Source: Sphingomonadales bacterium UBA7471
GTDB taxonomy: Bacteria; Pseudomonadota; Alphaproteobacteria; Sphingomonadales; Sphingomonadaceae
NCBI GenBank assembly: GCA_002479765.1
Contig: DLOZ01000002.1
Location: forward strand, 65,318-129,317
DNA: 64,000 bases
Direction: 5' to 3'
In this document: piece by piece, positions 52,592 to 61,258 of the stretch
Layout of the letters: every line of letters starts with the position of its first letter
Numbering within the stretch: the first letter of the stretch is position 1
Translations under genes and position numbers: made by a program
Notes under the pieces: model-generated
The model's input: the letters and a program-made list of their open reading frames with translations, nothing else
What the model was told of the DNA's origin: nothing
The model's database searches: none

Positions 52592-54223
52592 ATGGCGGAT
52601 GCGAAGTTCATGAAGCGAGTGGCCCGGATAGCGCTGGCAATGGCCGCAGCATCAGCGCTGGTGGCCGCCGCGGCGCAGGAGCCGCCCGCAGACATCGTCA
52701 TCCGCGGTGGCACGATCTACCCCGGCAATGCGGCCCCGTTCCCGGGCGACATAGCCATCCGTGCAGATCGCATCGTCTATGTCGGCCCCAAGGCCCCCGG
52801 CGGCGCGAAGAAGGTCATCAATGCAACCGGCCTGATCGTCGCGCCCGGATTTATCGACCCCCATACCCATTCTGACGAGGCACTGGCATCGCGTGATCCC
52901 ACCGCACGACTGGTGCTGCCATTCCTGATGCAAGGTGTGACAACGGCGTTCATCGGCGTCGACGGGTATGGGGACACACATATCGCCCGCACCTTGGGAC
53001 GCACGGTTGCCGACGAAACCACCGCTGGGTCCCCTTCCACGCGCCCGGAGCGCGACGTCGGCATCAATTTTGCTTCCTATGTCGGATTTGGTGACGTGCG
53101 CAAACAGGTGATCGGTGAAACCGATCGCGCGCCGACAGCAGCCGAAATGACGCAGATGGCCGGTCTCGTCTCCGACGCGATGTGCCAAGGCGCATTGGGG
53201 CTTTCGACCGGGCTGTTCTATGCACCACAAAGCTTTGCCAAGCGCGACGAGGTGGTTGCACTGGCGCGGGCAGCGGCGGCCAAGGGCGGCATCTATGACA
53301 GCCATCTGCGCGATGAGTCGAGCTATAGCATCGGACTGCATGATGCGGTTGAAGAGGCGCTGATGATTGGACGCGCGGCACGCATTCCGGTCCATATCGC
53401 ACATATCAAAGCGCTTGGTGTCGATGTGCAAGGCCAGGCACCGGCGATCATTGCCATGATTGAGGCGGCGCAACGTGCGGGACAGGTGGTCCATGCCGAT
53501 CAATATGCATGGTCGGCTTCGCACACCGGCCTTTCCGCAGCGGTAATCCCCCGCAGCGCTCAGGATGGCGGGCGCGCCGCAATGCTCAAGCGGTTCGACG
53601 ATGCACCAACGATGGAGAAGATGCGTCCAGAGATACTTGAAAATCTTCGCCGGCGTGGCGGTGCAGCTTCGCTCCTGATCACGTCGGGCCCAGCCAACGC
53701 GCAAGGCAAGACCTTGGAAGCCTTCGCGCAAGAGCAAGGCATAGATCCGGTCGCTGCGACAATTGCGATCCTCAAGCAAAGCGAGGCGCGCGTCGCTTCG
53801 TTCAACCAGAGCGAAGATGACATTGCCGCGTTCATGCTACGGCCGTGGGTCGTGACCAGCTCCGATGCGACGCTCGGGCATCCGCGCTATTATGGTTCAT
53901 TTGCGCGTAAATATGCGACCTATGTGAAGGACGCGAAGGTGATGAGCCTGCAAGCCTTCATTGACCAGTCGACGGCAGCGACGGCGGCGATGTTTAGCAT
54001 TGAAGGGCGCGGGCAGCTGAAGGTCGGGGCGTTTGCTGACGTCATCGCCTTCGACCCCGAAACCTTCGCGCCGCGGGCCGACTATGCCAATCCGTTTTTG
54101 CTGGCGACAGGGATGCGCACGGTGGTGGTCAATGGCCAAGTCGCGGTCGAAAACGGCGCACCTACAGGCGTTGCCGCCGGCCGCCCGCTGCCCCGCCAGC
54201 CCATAGCCGGAACATGCCAATGA
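52592..54223 (+). CDS. N-acyl-D-amino-acid deacylase (amidohydrolase)
   Basis: This 543-residue amidohydrolase has an N-terminal signal-like segment (about 8-30), so it is probably exported. The metal site FIDPHTHSDE (about 86-95) and the middle block GALGLSTGLFYAP followed by YDSHLRDESS are typical of D-aminoacylases. The later TSSDATLGHPRYYGSFARKY carries the conserved aspartate. It would release free D-amino acids from N-acyl forms. The start is ATG 52592 after AGGGG; a GTG at 52589 and an ATG at 52610 are alternatives. The gene is intact while ridA, dadA and lysR around it are broken. Confidence 0.88.
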   Translation: MADAKFMKRVARIALAMAAASALVAAAAQEPPADIVIRGGTIYPGNAAPFPGDIAIRADRIVYVGPKAPGGAKKVINATGLIVAPGFIDPHTHSDEALASRDPTARLVLPFLMQGVTTAFIGVDGYGDTHIARTLGRTVADETTAGSPSTRPERDVGINFASYVGFGDVRKQVIGETDRAPTAAEMTQMAGLVSDAMCQGALGLSTGLFYAPQSFAKRDEVVALARAAAAKGGIYDSHLRDESSYSIGLHDAVEEALMIGRAARIPVHIAHIKALGVDVQGQAPAIIAMIEAAQRAGQVVHADQYAWSASHTGLSAAVIPRSAQDGGRAAMLKRFDDAPTMEKMRPEILENLRRRGGAASLLITSGPANAQGKTLEAFAQEQGIDPVAATIAILKQSEARVASFNQSEDDIAAFMLRPWVVTSSDATLGHPRYYGSFARKYATYVKDAKVMSLQAFIDQSTAATAAMFSIEGRGQLKVGAFADVIAFDPETFAPRADYANPFLLATGMRTVVVNGQVAVENGAPTGVAAGRPLPRQPIAGTCQ

Positions 54224-54357
54224 TATGCCTATCGCGTCATTAGGTGATTAGCGATCCCATTGGCGGCCTGCCCCCTGACGCGAACCCGCTGGCAATTTTG
54301 TGACGGGCGTAATGACTTCGGGTGGATCGAGGAGCATGACGACCGTGGATGGGCATG

Positions 54358-54375
54358 ATTGAATAAGCGTTCAAT
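54358..54375 (+). promoter_or_regulatory. BetI-like operator upstream of the betIB fusion
   Basis: ATTGAA and TTCAAT are perfect 6-bp inverted arms around TAAGCG, ending 17 bp before the start codon. BetI boxes in other proteobacteria are built from similar TTGAA/TTCAA half-sites, so autoregulation by the fused repressor is likely. Confidence 0.5.
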
Positions 54376-54392
54376 GTTTGATATTCTCTCTT

Positions 54393-56390
54393 ATGCAAGA
54401 GATTCGAACTGATCGTCGCCAACATATTATCGCCTCGGCTATCTGTGTTTTGGCGGAATTTGGAATAGTTGAATTTACGTTCAACAAAGTTGCGCACCAT
54501 GCCGGTATCTCGGCAGCTTTGATCGTTCATTATTTTGCGAGCAAAGAAGCCCTTCTTGAGGCAGCTTTCCGCTCCGTAGTGCGTCAGCTAAACAATCAGG
54601 CGACGGCGCGTCTCCGGCTCGCTGCTGGGCCCCGCGCGCGGATACAGGCGCTGGTGGACTCCCATCTTGGGCATAATGATTTTTCCGAAGAAACGGCGCG
54701 GGTCTGGCTGTCTTTCTGGGGACAGGCGCTGCATGTACCACAGCTGGCACGCGTGCAGCGCGCGCATCAACAGCGCATGTTGTCTAATTTGAAGTTTGAT
54801 CTGCGGCAGATTGTCGACGCACAGGACGTGTCCCCCATGGCGGACACTATCGCCGCGATGATCGACGGTGTGTGGCTGCGCGCTGCGATGAATGGCGGCG
54901 TGGCGCTTCAGAACGGGTTGGCGCGCGACCTGATCTTTGAATTCATTGCGCGCAACCTGAAGGACACCCTGCCCTCGCGTGCCGCCACAAGCTTTGACAC
55001 GGTCAACCCGGCGACAGGGCAACTGCTCGCGACAATCCGCATAGACGGACAGGTGGAGGTCGATAAGGCTGTGGCCCGCGCGGCCGAGGCGCAAAAGCTT
55101 TGGGCGAAAACACCGGGTGTAGAACGTGGCCGCATCCTTCACCGCGCCGCCGCATTGCTCGTTGAACGCAATGACATGCTCGCGCGGCTTGAGGCGCAAG
55201 ATACAGGAAAGCCCATTCAAGAAACCATTGCCGTAGACGTTTTGTCCGGCGCGGATTGTATCGAATATTATGCTGGCCTTGCGCGCACCATCGCCGGTGA
55301 ACACCACGACCTTGGCACAGGTGCATTCGGCTATTCCCGGCGCGAGCCTTTAGGCGTGGTTGCGGGCATTGGCGCGTGGAACTATCCCATACAGATTGCC
55401 TGCTGGAAATCCGCACCCGCGCTGGCTTGTGGCAACGCGATGATCTTCAAACCGGCCGAGCTGACCCCCCTGACCGCGATTGAGCTAGAAAAAACCTATC
55501 GTGATGCGGGCCTTCCCGATGGGCTGTTTCAGGTCGTGCAAGGCAAGGCCGACACGGGCCGCTTGCTCAGCCTGCATCCCGGCATCGCGAAGGTGTCGCT
55601 GACAGGCGAAGTCGGCACTGGCAAAAAAGTGATGGTCGATGCGGCAGGCACGCTGAAATATGTCACTTTTGAACTGGGCGGCAAATCGGCGCTGATCGTG
55701 TTCGAAGATGCGGATTTGGACGAAGCGGTCGCGGGCGCGTTGCTCGCCAATTTCTATTCGGCGGGCGAGGTCTGCACCAACGGCACACGCGTCTTTGTCC
55801 ACAAAAATGTCCGTGATGCGTTTCTGGCAAAATTAAAGGCGCGCACCGAGGCGATGGTGATTGGCGATCCGCTCGATCCCGCCACCCAAATGGGCGCGCT
55901 GATTTCACCAGCGCATATGGAAAAGGTGCTGGGCTATATCGCGCTTGGCCAACAACAAGGTGCAAATCTGCTGACCGGCGGAAAGCGGGTGACGACCGGC
56001 GATTTGGCGAAGGGGTCGTTCGTCGAACCGACCATCTTCACCGGCTGCACCGATGATATGGCCATTGTCCGCGAAGAGATTTTCGGCCCCGTCATGGCGG
56101 TGCTTGATTTCGAGGACGAGGCAGAGGTTGTCGCGCGGGCGAACAACACCAGCTTCGGCCTCGCCGCAGGTATTTTCACCAACAATTTGACCCGCGCGCA
56201 CCGCGTAATCGCGGCGTTGGAGGCTGGCACCTGCTGGATCAACACATACAACATCACGCCGATTGAAATGCCCTTCGGCGGCAACAAACAATCCGGTCTG
56301 GGCCGCGAAAACGGCAAAGCGGCGATTGAACATTATACCCAACTCAAGAGCGTCTATGTCGCGATGGAACCAATCGATGCCCCCTATTGA
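54393..56390 (+). CDS. betIB: BetI repressor - BetB betaine aldehyde dehydrogenase fusion
   Basis: One uninterrupted frame of 665 residues joins two proteins that are normally separate. Residues 1 to about 190 are a TetR-type repressor like BetI, with the DNA-binding helix FNKVAHHAGISAALIVHYFA and a ligand domain ending LIFEFIARNLK. From about 201 (DTVNPATGQLL) runs a near-complete aldehyde dehydrogenase with the catalytic glutamate Glu427 in FELGGKSAL and the catalytic cysteine Cys461 in SAGEVCTNGTRVFVHK, the betaine-aldehyde type. The usual first 10-20 BetB residues are missing at the joint, and I see no ATG or GTG near it. It is followed by betA, overlapping 14 bp. Confidence 0.88.
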   Translation: MQEIRTDRRQHIIASAICVLAEFGIVEFTFNKVAHHAGISAALIVHYFASKEALLEAAFRSVVRQLNNQATARLRLAAGPRARIQALVDSHLGHNDFSEETARVWLSFWGQALHVPQLARVQRAHQQRMLSNLKFDLRQIVDAQDVSPMADTIAAMIDGVWLRAAMNGGVALQNGLARDLIFEFIARNLKDTLPSRAATSFDTVNPATGQLLATIRIDGQVEVDKAVARAAEAQKLWAKTPGVERGRILHRAAALLVERNDMLARLEAQDTGKPIQETIAVDVLSGADCIEYYAGLARTIAGEHHDLGTGAFGYSRREPLGVVAGIGAWNYPIQIACWKSAPALACGNAMIFKPAELTPLTAIELEKTYRDAGLPDGLFQVVQGKADTGRLLSLHPGIAKVSLTGEVGTGKKVMVDAAGTLKYVTFELGGKSALIVFEDADLDEAVAGALLANFYSAGEVCTNGTRVFVHKNVRDAFLAKLKARTEAMVIGDPLDPATQMGALISPAHMEKVLGYIALGQQQGANLLTGGKRVTTGDLAKGSFVEPTIFTGCTDDMAIVREEIFGPVMAVLDFEDEAEVVARANNTSFGLAAGIFTNNLTRAHRVIAALEAGTCWINTYNITPIEMPFGGNKQSGLGRENGKAAIEHYTQLKSVYVAMEPIDAPY

Positions 56391-58044
56391 GGCTGCAGAC
56401 TATATCATCGTCGGCGCAGGGTCGGCTGGATGCGTGCTGGCGGACCGGCTGAGCGCCGATGGCAAATATAACGTCGTGTTGCTTGAATTTGGGGGCAGTG
56501 ACCGGTCGATCTTCATTCAGATGCCCGCCGCACTCGCTTACCCCATGAATACCAAACGTTGGAACTGGGGCTATGAAAGCGAGCCGGAACCGCATCTGAA
56601 TGGACGCCGCCTGAACTGCCCGCGCGGAAAGGGTTTGGGGGGATCATCATCGATCAACGGGCTTGTCTATGTTCGTGGCAACGCGCTCGATTTTGAACGC
56701 TGGAAGGAAGATGAAGGCGCAACCGGATGGGGCTATGCCGATGTGCTACCTTATTTCAAACGCGCCGAAGGTCGCGCCGAAGGTGGCAACGCATATCGCG
56801 GCGGAGATGGTCCGTTGTCGACCAGCTATGGCCCGCTCGACAATCCATTGCATCAGGCCTGGCTCGATGCGGCGCAACAGGCAGGCTATAGCCTGACAGA
56901 AGACTATAATGGCTATGCCCAGGAAGGCTTTGGCCGGATGGACATGACGGTGCGGAACGGCACGCGCTGTTCGGCAGCCAAGGCCTATCTGTATGAAGCC
57001 CGCAAGCGGCCCAATCTGCACGTTATCGAACATGCGCTGGCGACACGCATCTTGTTCGAAGGCACGCGCGCGGTCGGCATGGAGTATGAAAAAGCGGGCA
57101 AAAGGCATCAGCTGCGCGCCGCACGCGAAGTCATCCTTTCGGGCGGGCCGATCAATTCGGTCCAGCTGCTGAAGCTTTCCGGCATCGGCCCTGCAGAAGA
57201 GCTGCAGCGCCACGGCATAACAGTGCGCGCAGACCGCCCCGGTGTTGGCGCAAATCTGCAGGATCATCTTGAATTTTATTTTCAAATGGCCTGCACCCAA
57301 CCGATCACCCTTTACGGCAAAGCAAATCTTCTCGGCAAAGCCATGGTCGGTGCACAATGGCTATTTGGTCGGTCGGGACTGGGCGCATCAAACCAGTTTG
57401 AAAGCTGCGGCTTCATCCGCAGCCGCGCCGGCATAAAATATCCGGATATCCAATATCATTTCTTTCCGATGGCGATCAATTACGACGGGTCGTCGCTTGC
57501 AACAGAACATGGCTTTCAGGCGCATGTCGGCCCCATGCGTTCAAAAAGCCGGGGTACAGTGACACTCAAAAGTGCCGACCCGCACGACAAGCCCAAAATC
57601 TTGTTCAACTATATGAGCCATCCCGACGATTGGGTGGACATGCGGGCCTGCGTCCGGCTGACGCGGGAGATTTTCCAGCAACCTGCTTTCGCCCCCTATC
57701 GCGGACGCGAAATTCAGCCCGGCGCAGACTGCGTTACCGATGAACAGATTGACGCCTTCATTGCCGAGCATGTCGAAAGCGCCCTCCACCCCAGTTGCAC
57801 ATGCAAGATGGGCAGTCCGCGTGACCCAATGGCGGTGGTGGACCCCGAATTGCGTGTCATCGGTGTCCAAGGACTGCGCGTCGTCGACAGCGGGGTGATG
57901 CCATCCATCACCACGGGCAACCTGAATGCGCCGACGATTATGATCGGTGAAAAGGGTGCCGATCATATCCTTGGCAAGCCCATGCTCGCACCGTCCAATG
58001 CGCCATTTTACGTTGCGCCAAATTGGAACGTTGCCCAAAGATGA
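56377..58044 (+). CDS. betA: Choline dehydrogenase
   Basis: This 555-residue GMC flavoprotein oxidises choline to betaine aldehyde at the membrane. FAD motif YIIVGAGSAGCVLADRL is at about 9-25. GMC signatures are PRGKGLGGSSSINGLVYVRG and GGPINSVQLLKLSGIGP, and the active-site histidine is in LHPSCTCKMG. The ATG at 56377 lies 14 bp inside the fusion gene; the stop overlaps the next gene by 4 bp (ATGA). With the fused BetB it forms the choline-to-glycine-betaine route. Confidence 0.93.
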   Translation: MPPIEAADYIIVGAGSAGCVLADRLSADGKYNVVLLEFGGSDRSIFIQMPAALAYPMNTKRWNWGYESEPEPHLNGRRLNCPRGKGLGGSSSINGLVYVRGNALDFERWKEDEGATGWGYADVLPYFKRAEGRAEGGNAYRGGDGPLSTSYGPLDNPLHQAWLDAAQQAGYSLTEDYNGYAQEGFGRMDMTVRNGTRCSAAKAYLYEARKRPNLHVIEHALATRILFEGTRAVGMEYEKAGKRHQLRAAREVILSGGPINSVQLLKLSGIGPAEELQRHGITVRADRPGVGANLQDHLEFYFQMACTQPITLYGKANLLGKAMVGAQWLFGRSGLGASNQFESCGFIRSRAGIKYPDIQYHFFPMAINYDGSSLATEHGFQAHVGPMRSKSRGTVTLKSADPHDKPKILFNYMSHPDDWVDMRACVRLTREIFQQPAFAPYRGREIQPGADCVTDEQIDAFIAEHVESALHPSCTCKMGSPRDPMAVVDPELRVIGVQGLRVVDSGVMPSITTGNLNAPTIMIGEKGADHILGKPMLAPSNAPFYVAPNWNVAQR

Positions 58045-59405
58045 TACACACTATCCTTGAGCCCGCACGCCAGATTGATGTAATCCGGCAAACGGACGTC
58101 CTCGTCATTGGTTCAGGCCCCGGGGGCCTTGCCGCGGCGTTGGCATCTGCACGGGCGGGCGTCGAAACGACGTTGCTTGAACGTTATGGCTGCTTCGGCG
58201 GCAATATAACGCAGGTCGGGGTCGAGGGCTTCGCATGGTACCGGCACCCGGCGACGATCGACAGCGAAGGTATCGGGCGTGAATTTGAAGACCGCGCCAA
58301 AGCCATGGGCGCGGCAATGCCCGAGCCGCAATCGATCAGCCACAGTCTCGATGCTGAAGGGTTCAAGTTCGTTGCAGATACGCTGGTCGAGGAAGCAGGC
58401 GTCATCCCGATGCTGCACCGATTATGTGTCGCGCCCATCATGGATGGCAACATGATCCGCGGCGTGATTGTCGAAAGCAAGGCGGGCCGCGAAGCCATAC
58501 TCGCCAAACGCGTGATTGACGCGACTGGGGACGCCGACATTGCCCATCGGGCCGGTGCGCCAACGCATATGCACCCCGTCGACGAAATGATGTCGGTCTC
58601 GGTCATGTTCTCCATGTGCGGGGTCAACAAGACGCGGTTTATTGACGCCGTAAAGGCCGACCCGCAAACCTATGGCGACTGGGCCGTGGGCGGTGAGTGG
58701 GAAGTGATCACCAGCGGCAAAGAGGATGACATGTTCTCGCCCTTTTTGCGCAAGCCGTTCCAGAAGGCGCTGGAGGCCGGGCTCATCCCGGACAGTGTAA
58801 AAACCATGGCGGGCACATGGGGCACCGTTTCTGATCAGGGAGACCTCACTTATCTCAACATGTGCCATCTCTATCTCGACGGCACTGATCCCGATGCCCT
58901 AACCCATGGCGAAATGGCGGGGCGAAAGCAGGCGATGCACGCCATTGCGGCGTTGCAGGCCTTTATGCCCGGCTGCGAAGACGCAAAGCTGCGCAATTTC
59001 GGTATGACGCTGGGCATTCGCGATACGCGCAAAATTGATGCGGTTTACAATATGACCGCCAACGATGTGATGGAACAAGGCCGCTTTGACGATAGCATCG
59101 GCATTTTTCCTGAATTCATCGACGGCTATGGCTATCTTATTTTGCCGACGACGGGCCGCTATTTCCATCTTCCCTATCGGTCGATGGTTCCCAAAAATGT
59201 GAAGCACCTGATTACCGCCGGTCGTGTCATTGGCGGCGACAAGGTCAGCCATGCCGCCGTCCGCAACATGATGTGTTGCGCGGTTGCGGGGCAAGGTGCT
59301 GGCGTTGCTGCGGCGTTGGCGGTCAAGACGGACCGGGACTTTGACGAAATTGATATCAGCGCCGTGCAAAAGGAACTGGTCCGCCAAGGCGCCCGCATTT
59401 CTTAA
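58041..59405 (+). CDS. FAD-dependent oxidoreductase of the bet operon
   Basis: This 454-residue flavoprotein has an N-terminal dinucleotide motif VLVIGSGPGGLAAALASA (about 20-37) and GCFGGNITQVG (about 50). The C-terminal FAD motif is ITAGRVIGGDKVSHAAVR, followed by GQGAGVAAALA. This pattern is that of the FAD_oxidored family, whose substrates are mostly unknown. It is coupled to betA by an ATGA overlap, so it should be made together with the choline enzymes. A role in betaine or demethylation steps is possible but unproven. Confidence 0.85.
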   Translation: MIHTILEPARQIDVIRQTDVLVIGSGPGGLAAALASARAGVETTLLERYGCFGGNITQVGVEGFAWYRHPATIDSEGIGREFEDRAKAMGAAMPEPQSISHSLDAEGFKFVADTLVEEAGVIPMLHRLCVAPIMDGNMIRGVIVESKAGREAILAKRVIDATGDADIAHRAGAPTHMHPVDEMMSVSVMFSMCGVNKTRFIDAVKADPQTYGDWAVGGEWEVITSGKEDDMFSPFLRKPFQKALEAGLIPDSVKTMAGTWGTVSDQGDLTYLNMCHLYLDGTDPDALTHGEMAGRKQAMHAIAALQAFMPGCEDAKLRNFGMTLGIRDTRKIDAVYNMTANDVMEQGRFDDSIGIFPEFIDGYGYLILPTTGRYFHLPYRSMVPKNVKHLITAGRVIGGDKVSHAAVRNMMCCAVAGQGAGVAAALAVKTDRDFDEIDISAVQKELVRQGARIS

Positions 59406-60766
59406 GCGGACAGATCAGGGTCCAGCGCAGCTTGCAGGCGTTTGCGGAGCAGCAAAATGAGCGTCCCTCCCACCAAAGCGATGGCCGCGTCCATAGCCCA
59501 GAAAACCGACGGGGTCATTTGGTCAAAATAGCTACCCACCCATCCAGCGAGTACATGTGCGACAAAGGGTGAGAGAAACGCAACGCCCATCAGGAAAGAG
59601 CCCATCCCCGCAGGTGCCGCCCGGCTGACGATGGCCAGCGTCGTTGGCCAATAATACATCCAGGCGAGCCCCATGATGAGCCAACCCGCGATCGCCCACC
59701 CCGCGCCCACACTGTTTGGTTCACTCAGTCCCAAATTGCCATAAGCAAAAAGAAGTGCGGCAAAGGCAATGATGGTTGTTCCAATGCCGACTTTCGTCAC
59801 GCTGGTGGGCTCGCTACCGCGCTTGGCCTGCCAGGCCCAGAACGCGATCAACGCAGGCGCGGCAAGGATGGCACCGATCGAGTCCATCGATGCAAACCAA
59901 CTCGACGGCACCTCGCCAAGCGATGTCGCCAAATTCACATATTGATCGACCCACAAGATACCGATGCTCCACACCATGGGATACGCAATTTCAGCCGGTA
60001 TGGTGAGCGCAATAACAAGCAAAAGCACCGCCACCCGTTTGCGTTCAGCCGCGGTCATGGCCGGGGCCTTTTCCCGTTTGCGCGCCACCGGACGGTCATC
60101 CGGCAGGTGCTTCTGGCCCAGAATATAGGCGACGAGCGCGATCAACATCAAAGCCGCCGCAACCGCAAAACCGGCATGCCAGCCATAGAGTGCTGCGACC
60201 AGCCCGGTCACGAGCGGCCCGCTCGCCGCACCGATGCAAATACCTGTCGAAAAAATGGTAAAGCCGCGCGACCGCATGGATTCATCCGAGCGCGGGTAAA
60301 GCGCCCCGACCTGCGCGGAAATATTGCCCTTGAGAAATCCAGATCCAAGGATCAGCAGCAAGAGCGCAAATAGGAAGCTGGTATAAAAGGACATCGCCAG
60401 ATGCCCTGCGCTCATCAGGATTACGCCGATCATCACCGTGCGCTTTGCACCCAATATGCGGTCGGCCACCCACCCCCCGACGATAGGCGTGAAGTAGACC
60501 AATCCCGCATACCAACCATAAATGATGGCCGAAAAAGCGACGTCGCTCATCGGCCCGCGAAATTCGAACATATTGCGAAGCGCGGCAAGCCCAATGACGT
60601 GCGCCGCATTTTCAGGCTGCAGCAACTCTTTGACCATATAGAGCGTGAGCAGCGCAGACATTCCATAAAAGGAAAAGCGTTCCCACATCTCTGTGAACGA
60701 TAAATAGTACAGGCCCTTGGGGTGACCAGACGGCTGGCCATGTGCGGTTTGTTCGATCTTACCCAC
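59402..60766 (-). CDS. Proton-dependent oligopeptide (POT/PTR2) transporter
   Basis: This MFS-type di/tripeptide importer has about 12-14 membrane segments. The family motif EMWERFSFYGM (ExxER) is at about residues 26-36 and the second PTR2 signature GSGFLKGNISAQVG is near 140. I chose a GTG start at 60766 (454 residues) because GGGGGAG lies just before it; an ATG at 60859 would add 31 residues without a ribosome site. It converges with the FAD oxidoreductase gene, overlapping 4 bp. Confidence 0.88.
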   Translation of the reverse strand: MGKIEQTAHGQPSGHPKGLYYLSFTEMWERFSFYGMSALLTLYMVKELLQPENAAHVIGLAALRNMFEFRGPMSDVAFSAIIYGWYAGLVYFTPIVGGWVADRILGAKRTVMIGVILMSAGHLAMSFYTSFLFALLLLILGSGFLKGNISAQVGALYPRSDESMRSRGFTIFSTGICIGAASGPLVTGLVAALYGWHAGFAVAAALMLIALVAYILGQKHLPDDRPVARKREKAPAMTAAERKRVAVLLLVIALTIPAEIAYPMVWSIGILWVDQYVNLATSLGEVPSSWFASMDSIGAILAAPALIAFWAWQAKRGSEPTSVTKVGIGTTIIAFAALLFAYGNLGLSEPNSVGAGWAIAGWLIMGLAWMYYWPTTLAIVSRAAPAGMGSFLMGVAFLSPFVAHVLAGWVGSYFDQMTPSVFWAMDAAIALVGGTLILLLRKRLQAALDPDLSA

Positions 60767-60894
60767 GCTTACTCCCCCGACATTCTGTACGCCGCTAGCG
60801 ACGGCCGTATCTATGCCTGCTGAGGCGAGTGGTGCAAGCAAATGATGGAGGGTGCGCATCGCGACTATGTTCGCAATATGCGTTTAGCGAATGG

Positions 60895-61035
60895 TTAGCG
60901 CGCGCGTCGGCAGCGGTCCGAGCAGAAGCGCACATGTTCCCAATCTTTCGCCCATTTTTTGCGCCACGCAAATGGCTTTTCACATGCTGCGCATATTTTT
61001 GACGGCAGGTCTGCTTTTTTGACCATTTTGGGCAT
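60895..61035 (-). CDS. DUF2256 small zinc-ribbon-like protein
   Basis: This 46-residue frame reads from ATG 61035: MPKMVKKADLPSKICAACEK then PFAWRKKWAKDWEHVRFCSD and RCRRAR. Two CxxC-like cysteine pairs and the block PFxWRKKW...V+FCSDRCRR are the signature of DUF2256, a small basic protein often found near photolyase-type genes. Its function is unknown; the four cysteines suggest zinc binding. It is divergent from the second TonB receptor gene. Confidence 0.85.
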   Translation of the reverse strand: MPKMVKKADLPSKICAACEKPFAWRKKWAKDWEHVRFCSDRCRRAR

Positions 61036-61059
61036 TGATGGGCTCCATATTTTAGCGCG

Positions 61060-61075
61060 TGTTACATGCGTAACA
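61060..61075. promoter_or_regulatory. Inverted repeat upstream of the second TonB receptor
   Basis: TGTTAC-ATGC-GTAACA is a perfect 6-bp palindromic site in the 223-bp gap between the DUF2256 gene and the receptor gene. It could be an operator; the binding protein is unknown. Confidence 0.35.
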
Positions 61076-61258
61076 TTTTTATCGCAGTTTCTGCTATATT
61101 TCTGCGAATGAAACTAACTATTTGCTGCGCAGCATTTCAAACGTTATCAGCATCGTACGCCAAAAGGCTGCTCAGAGGGATGCTGGGGGCAAATTATGCT
61201 TTCATCCCCAATAAAAATGGCGCAAAGCCTTAGGAAAGTGTTCAACAGGAGAGTGTAT

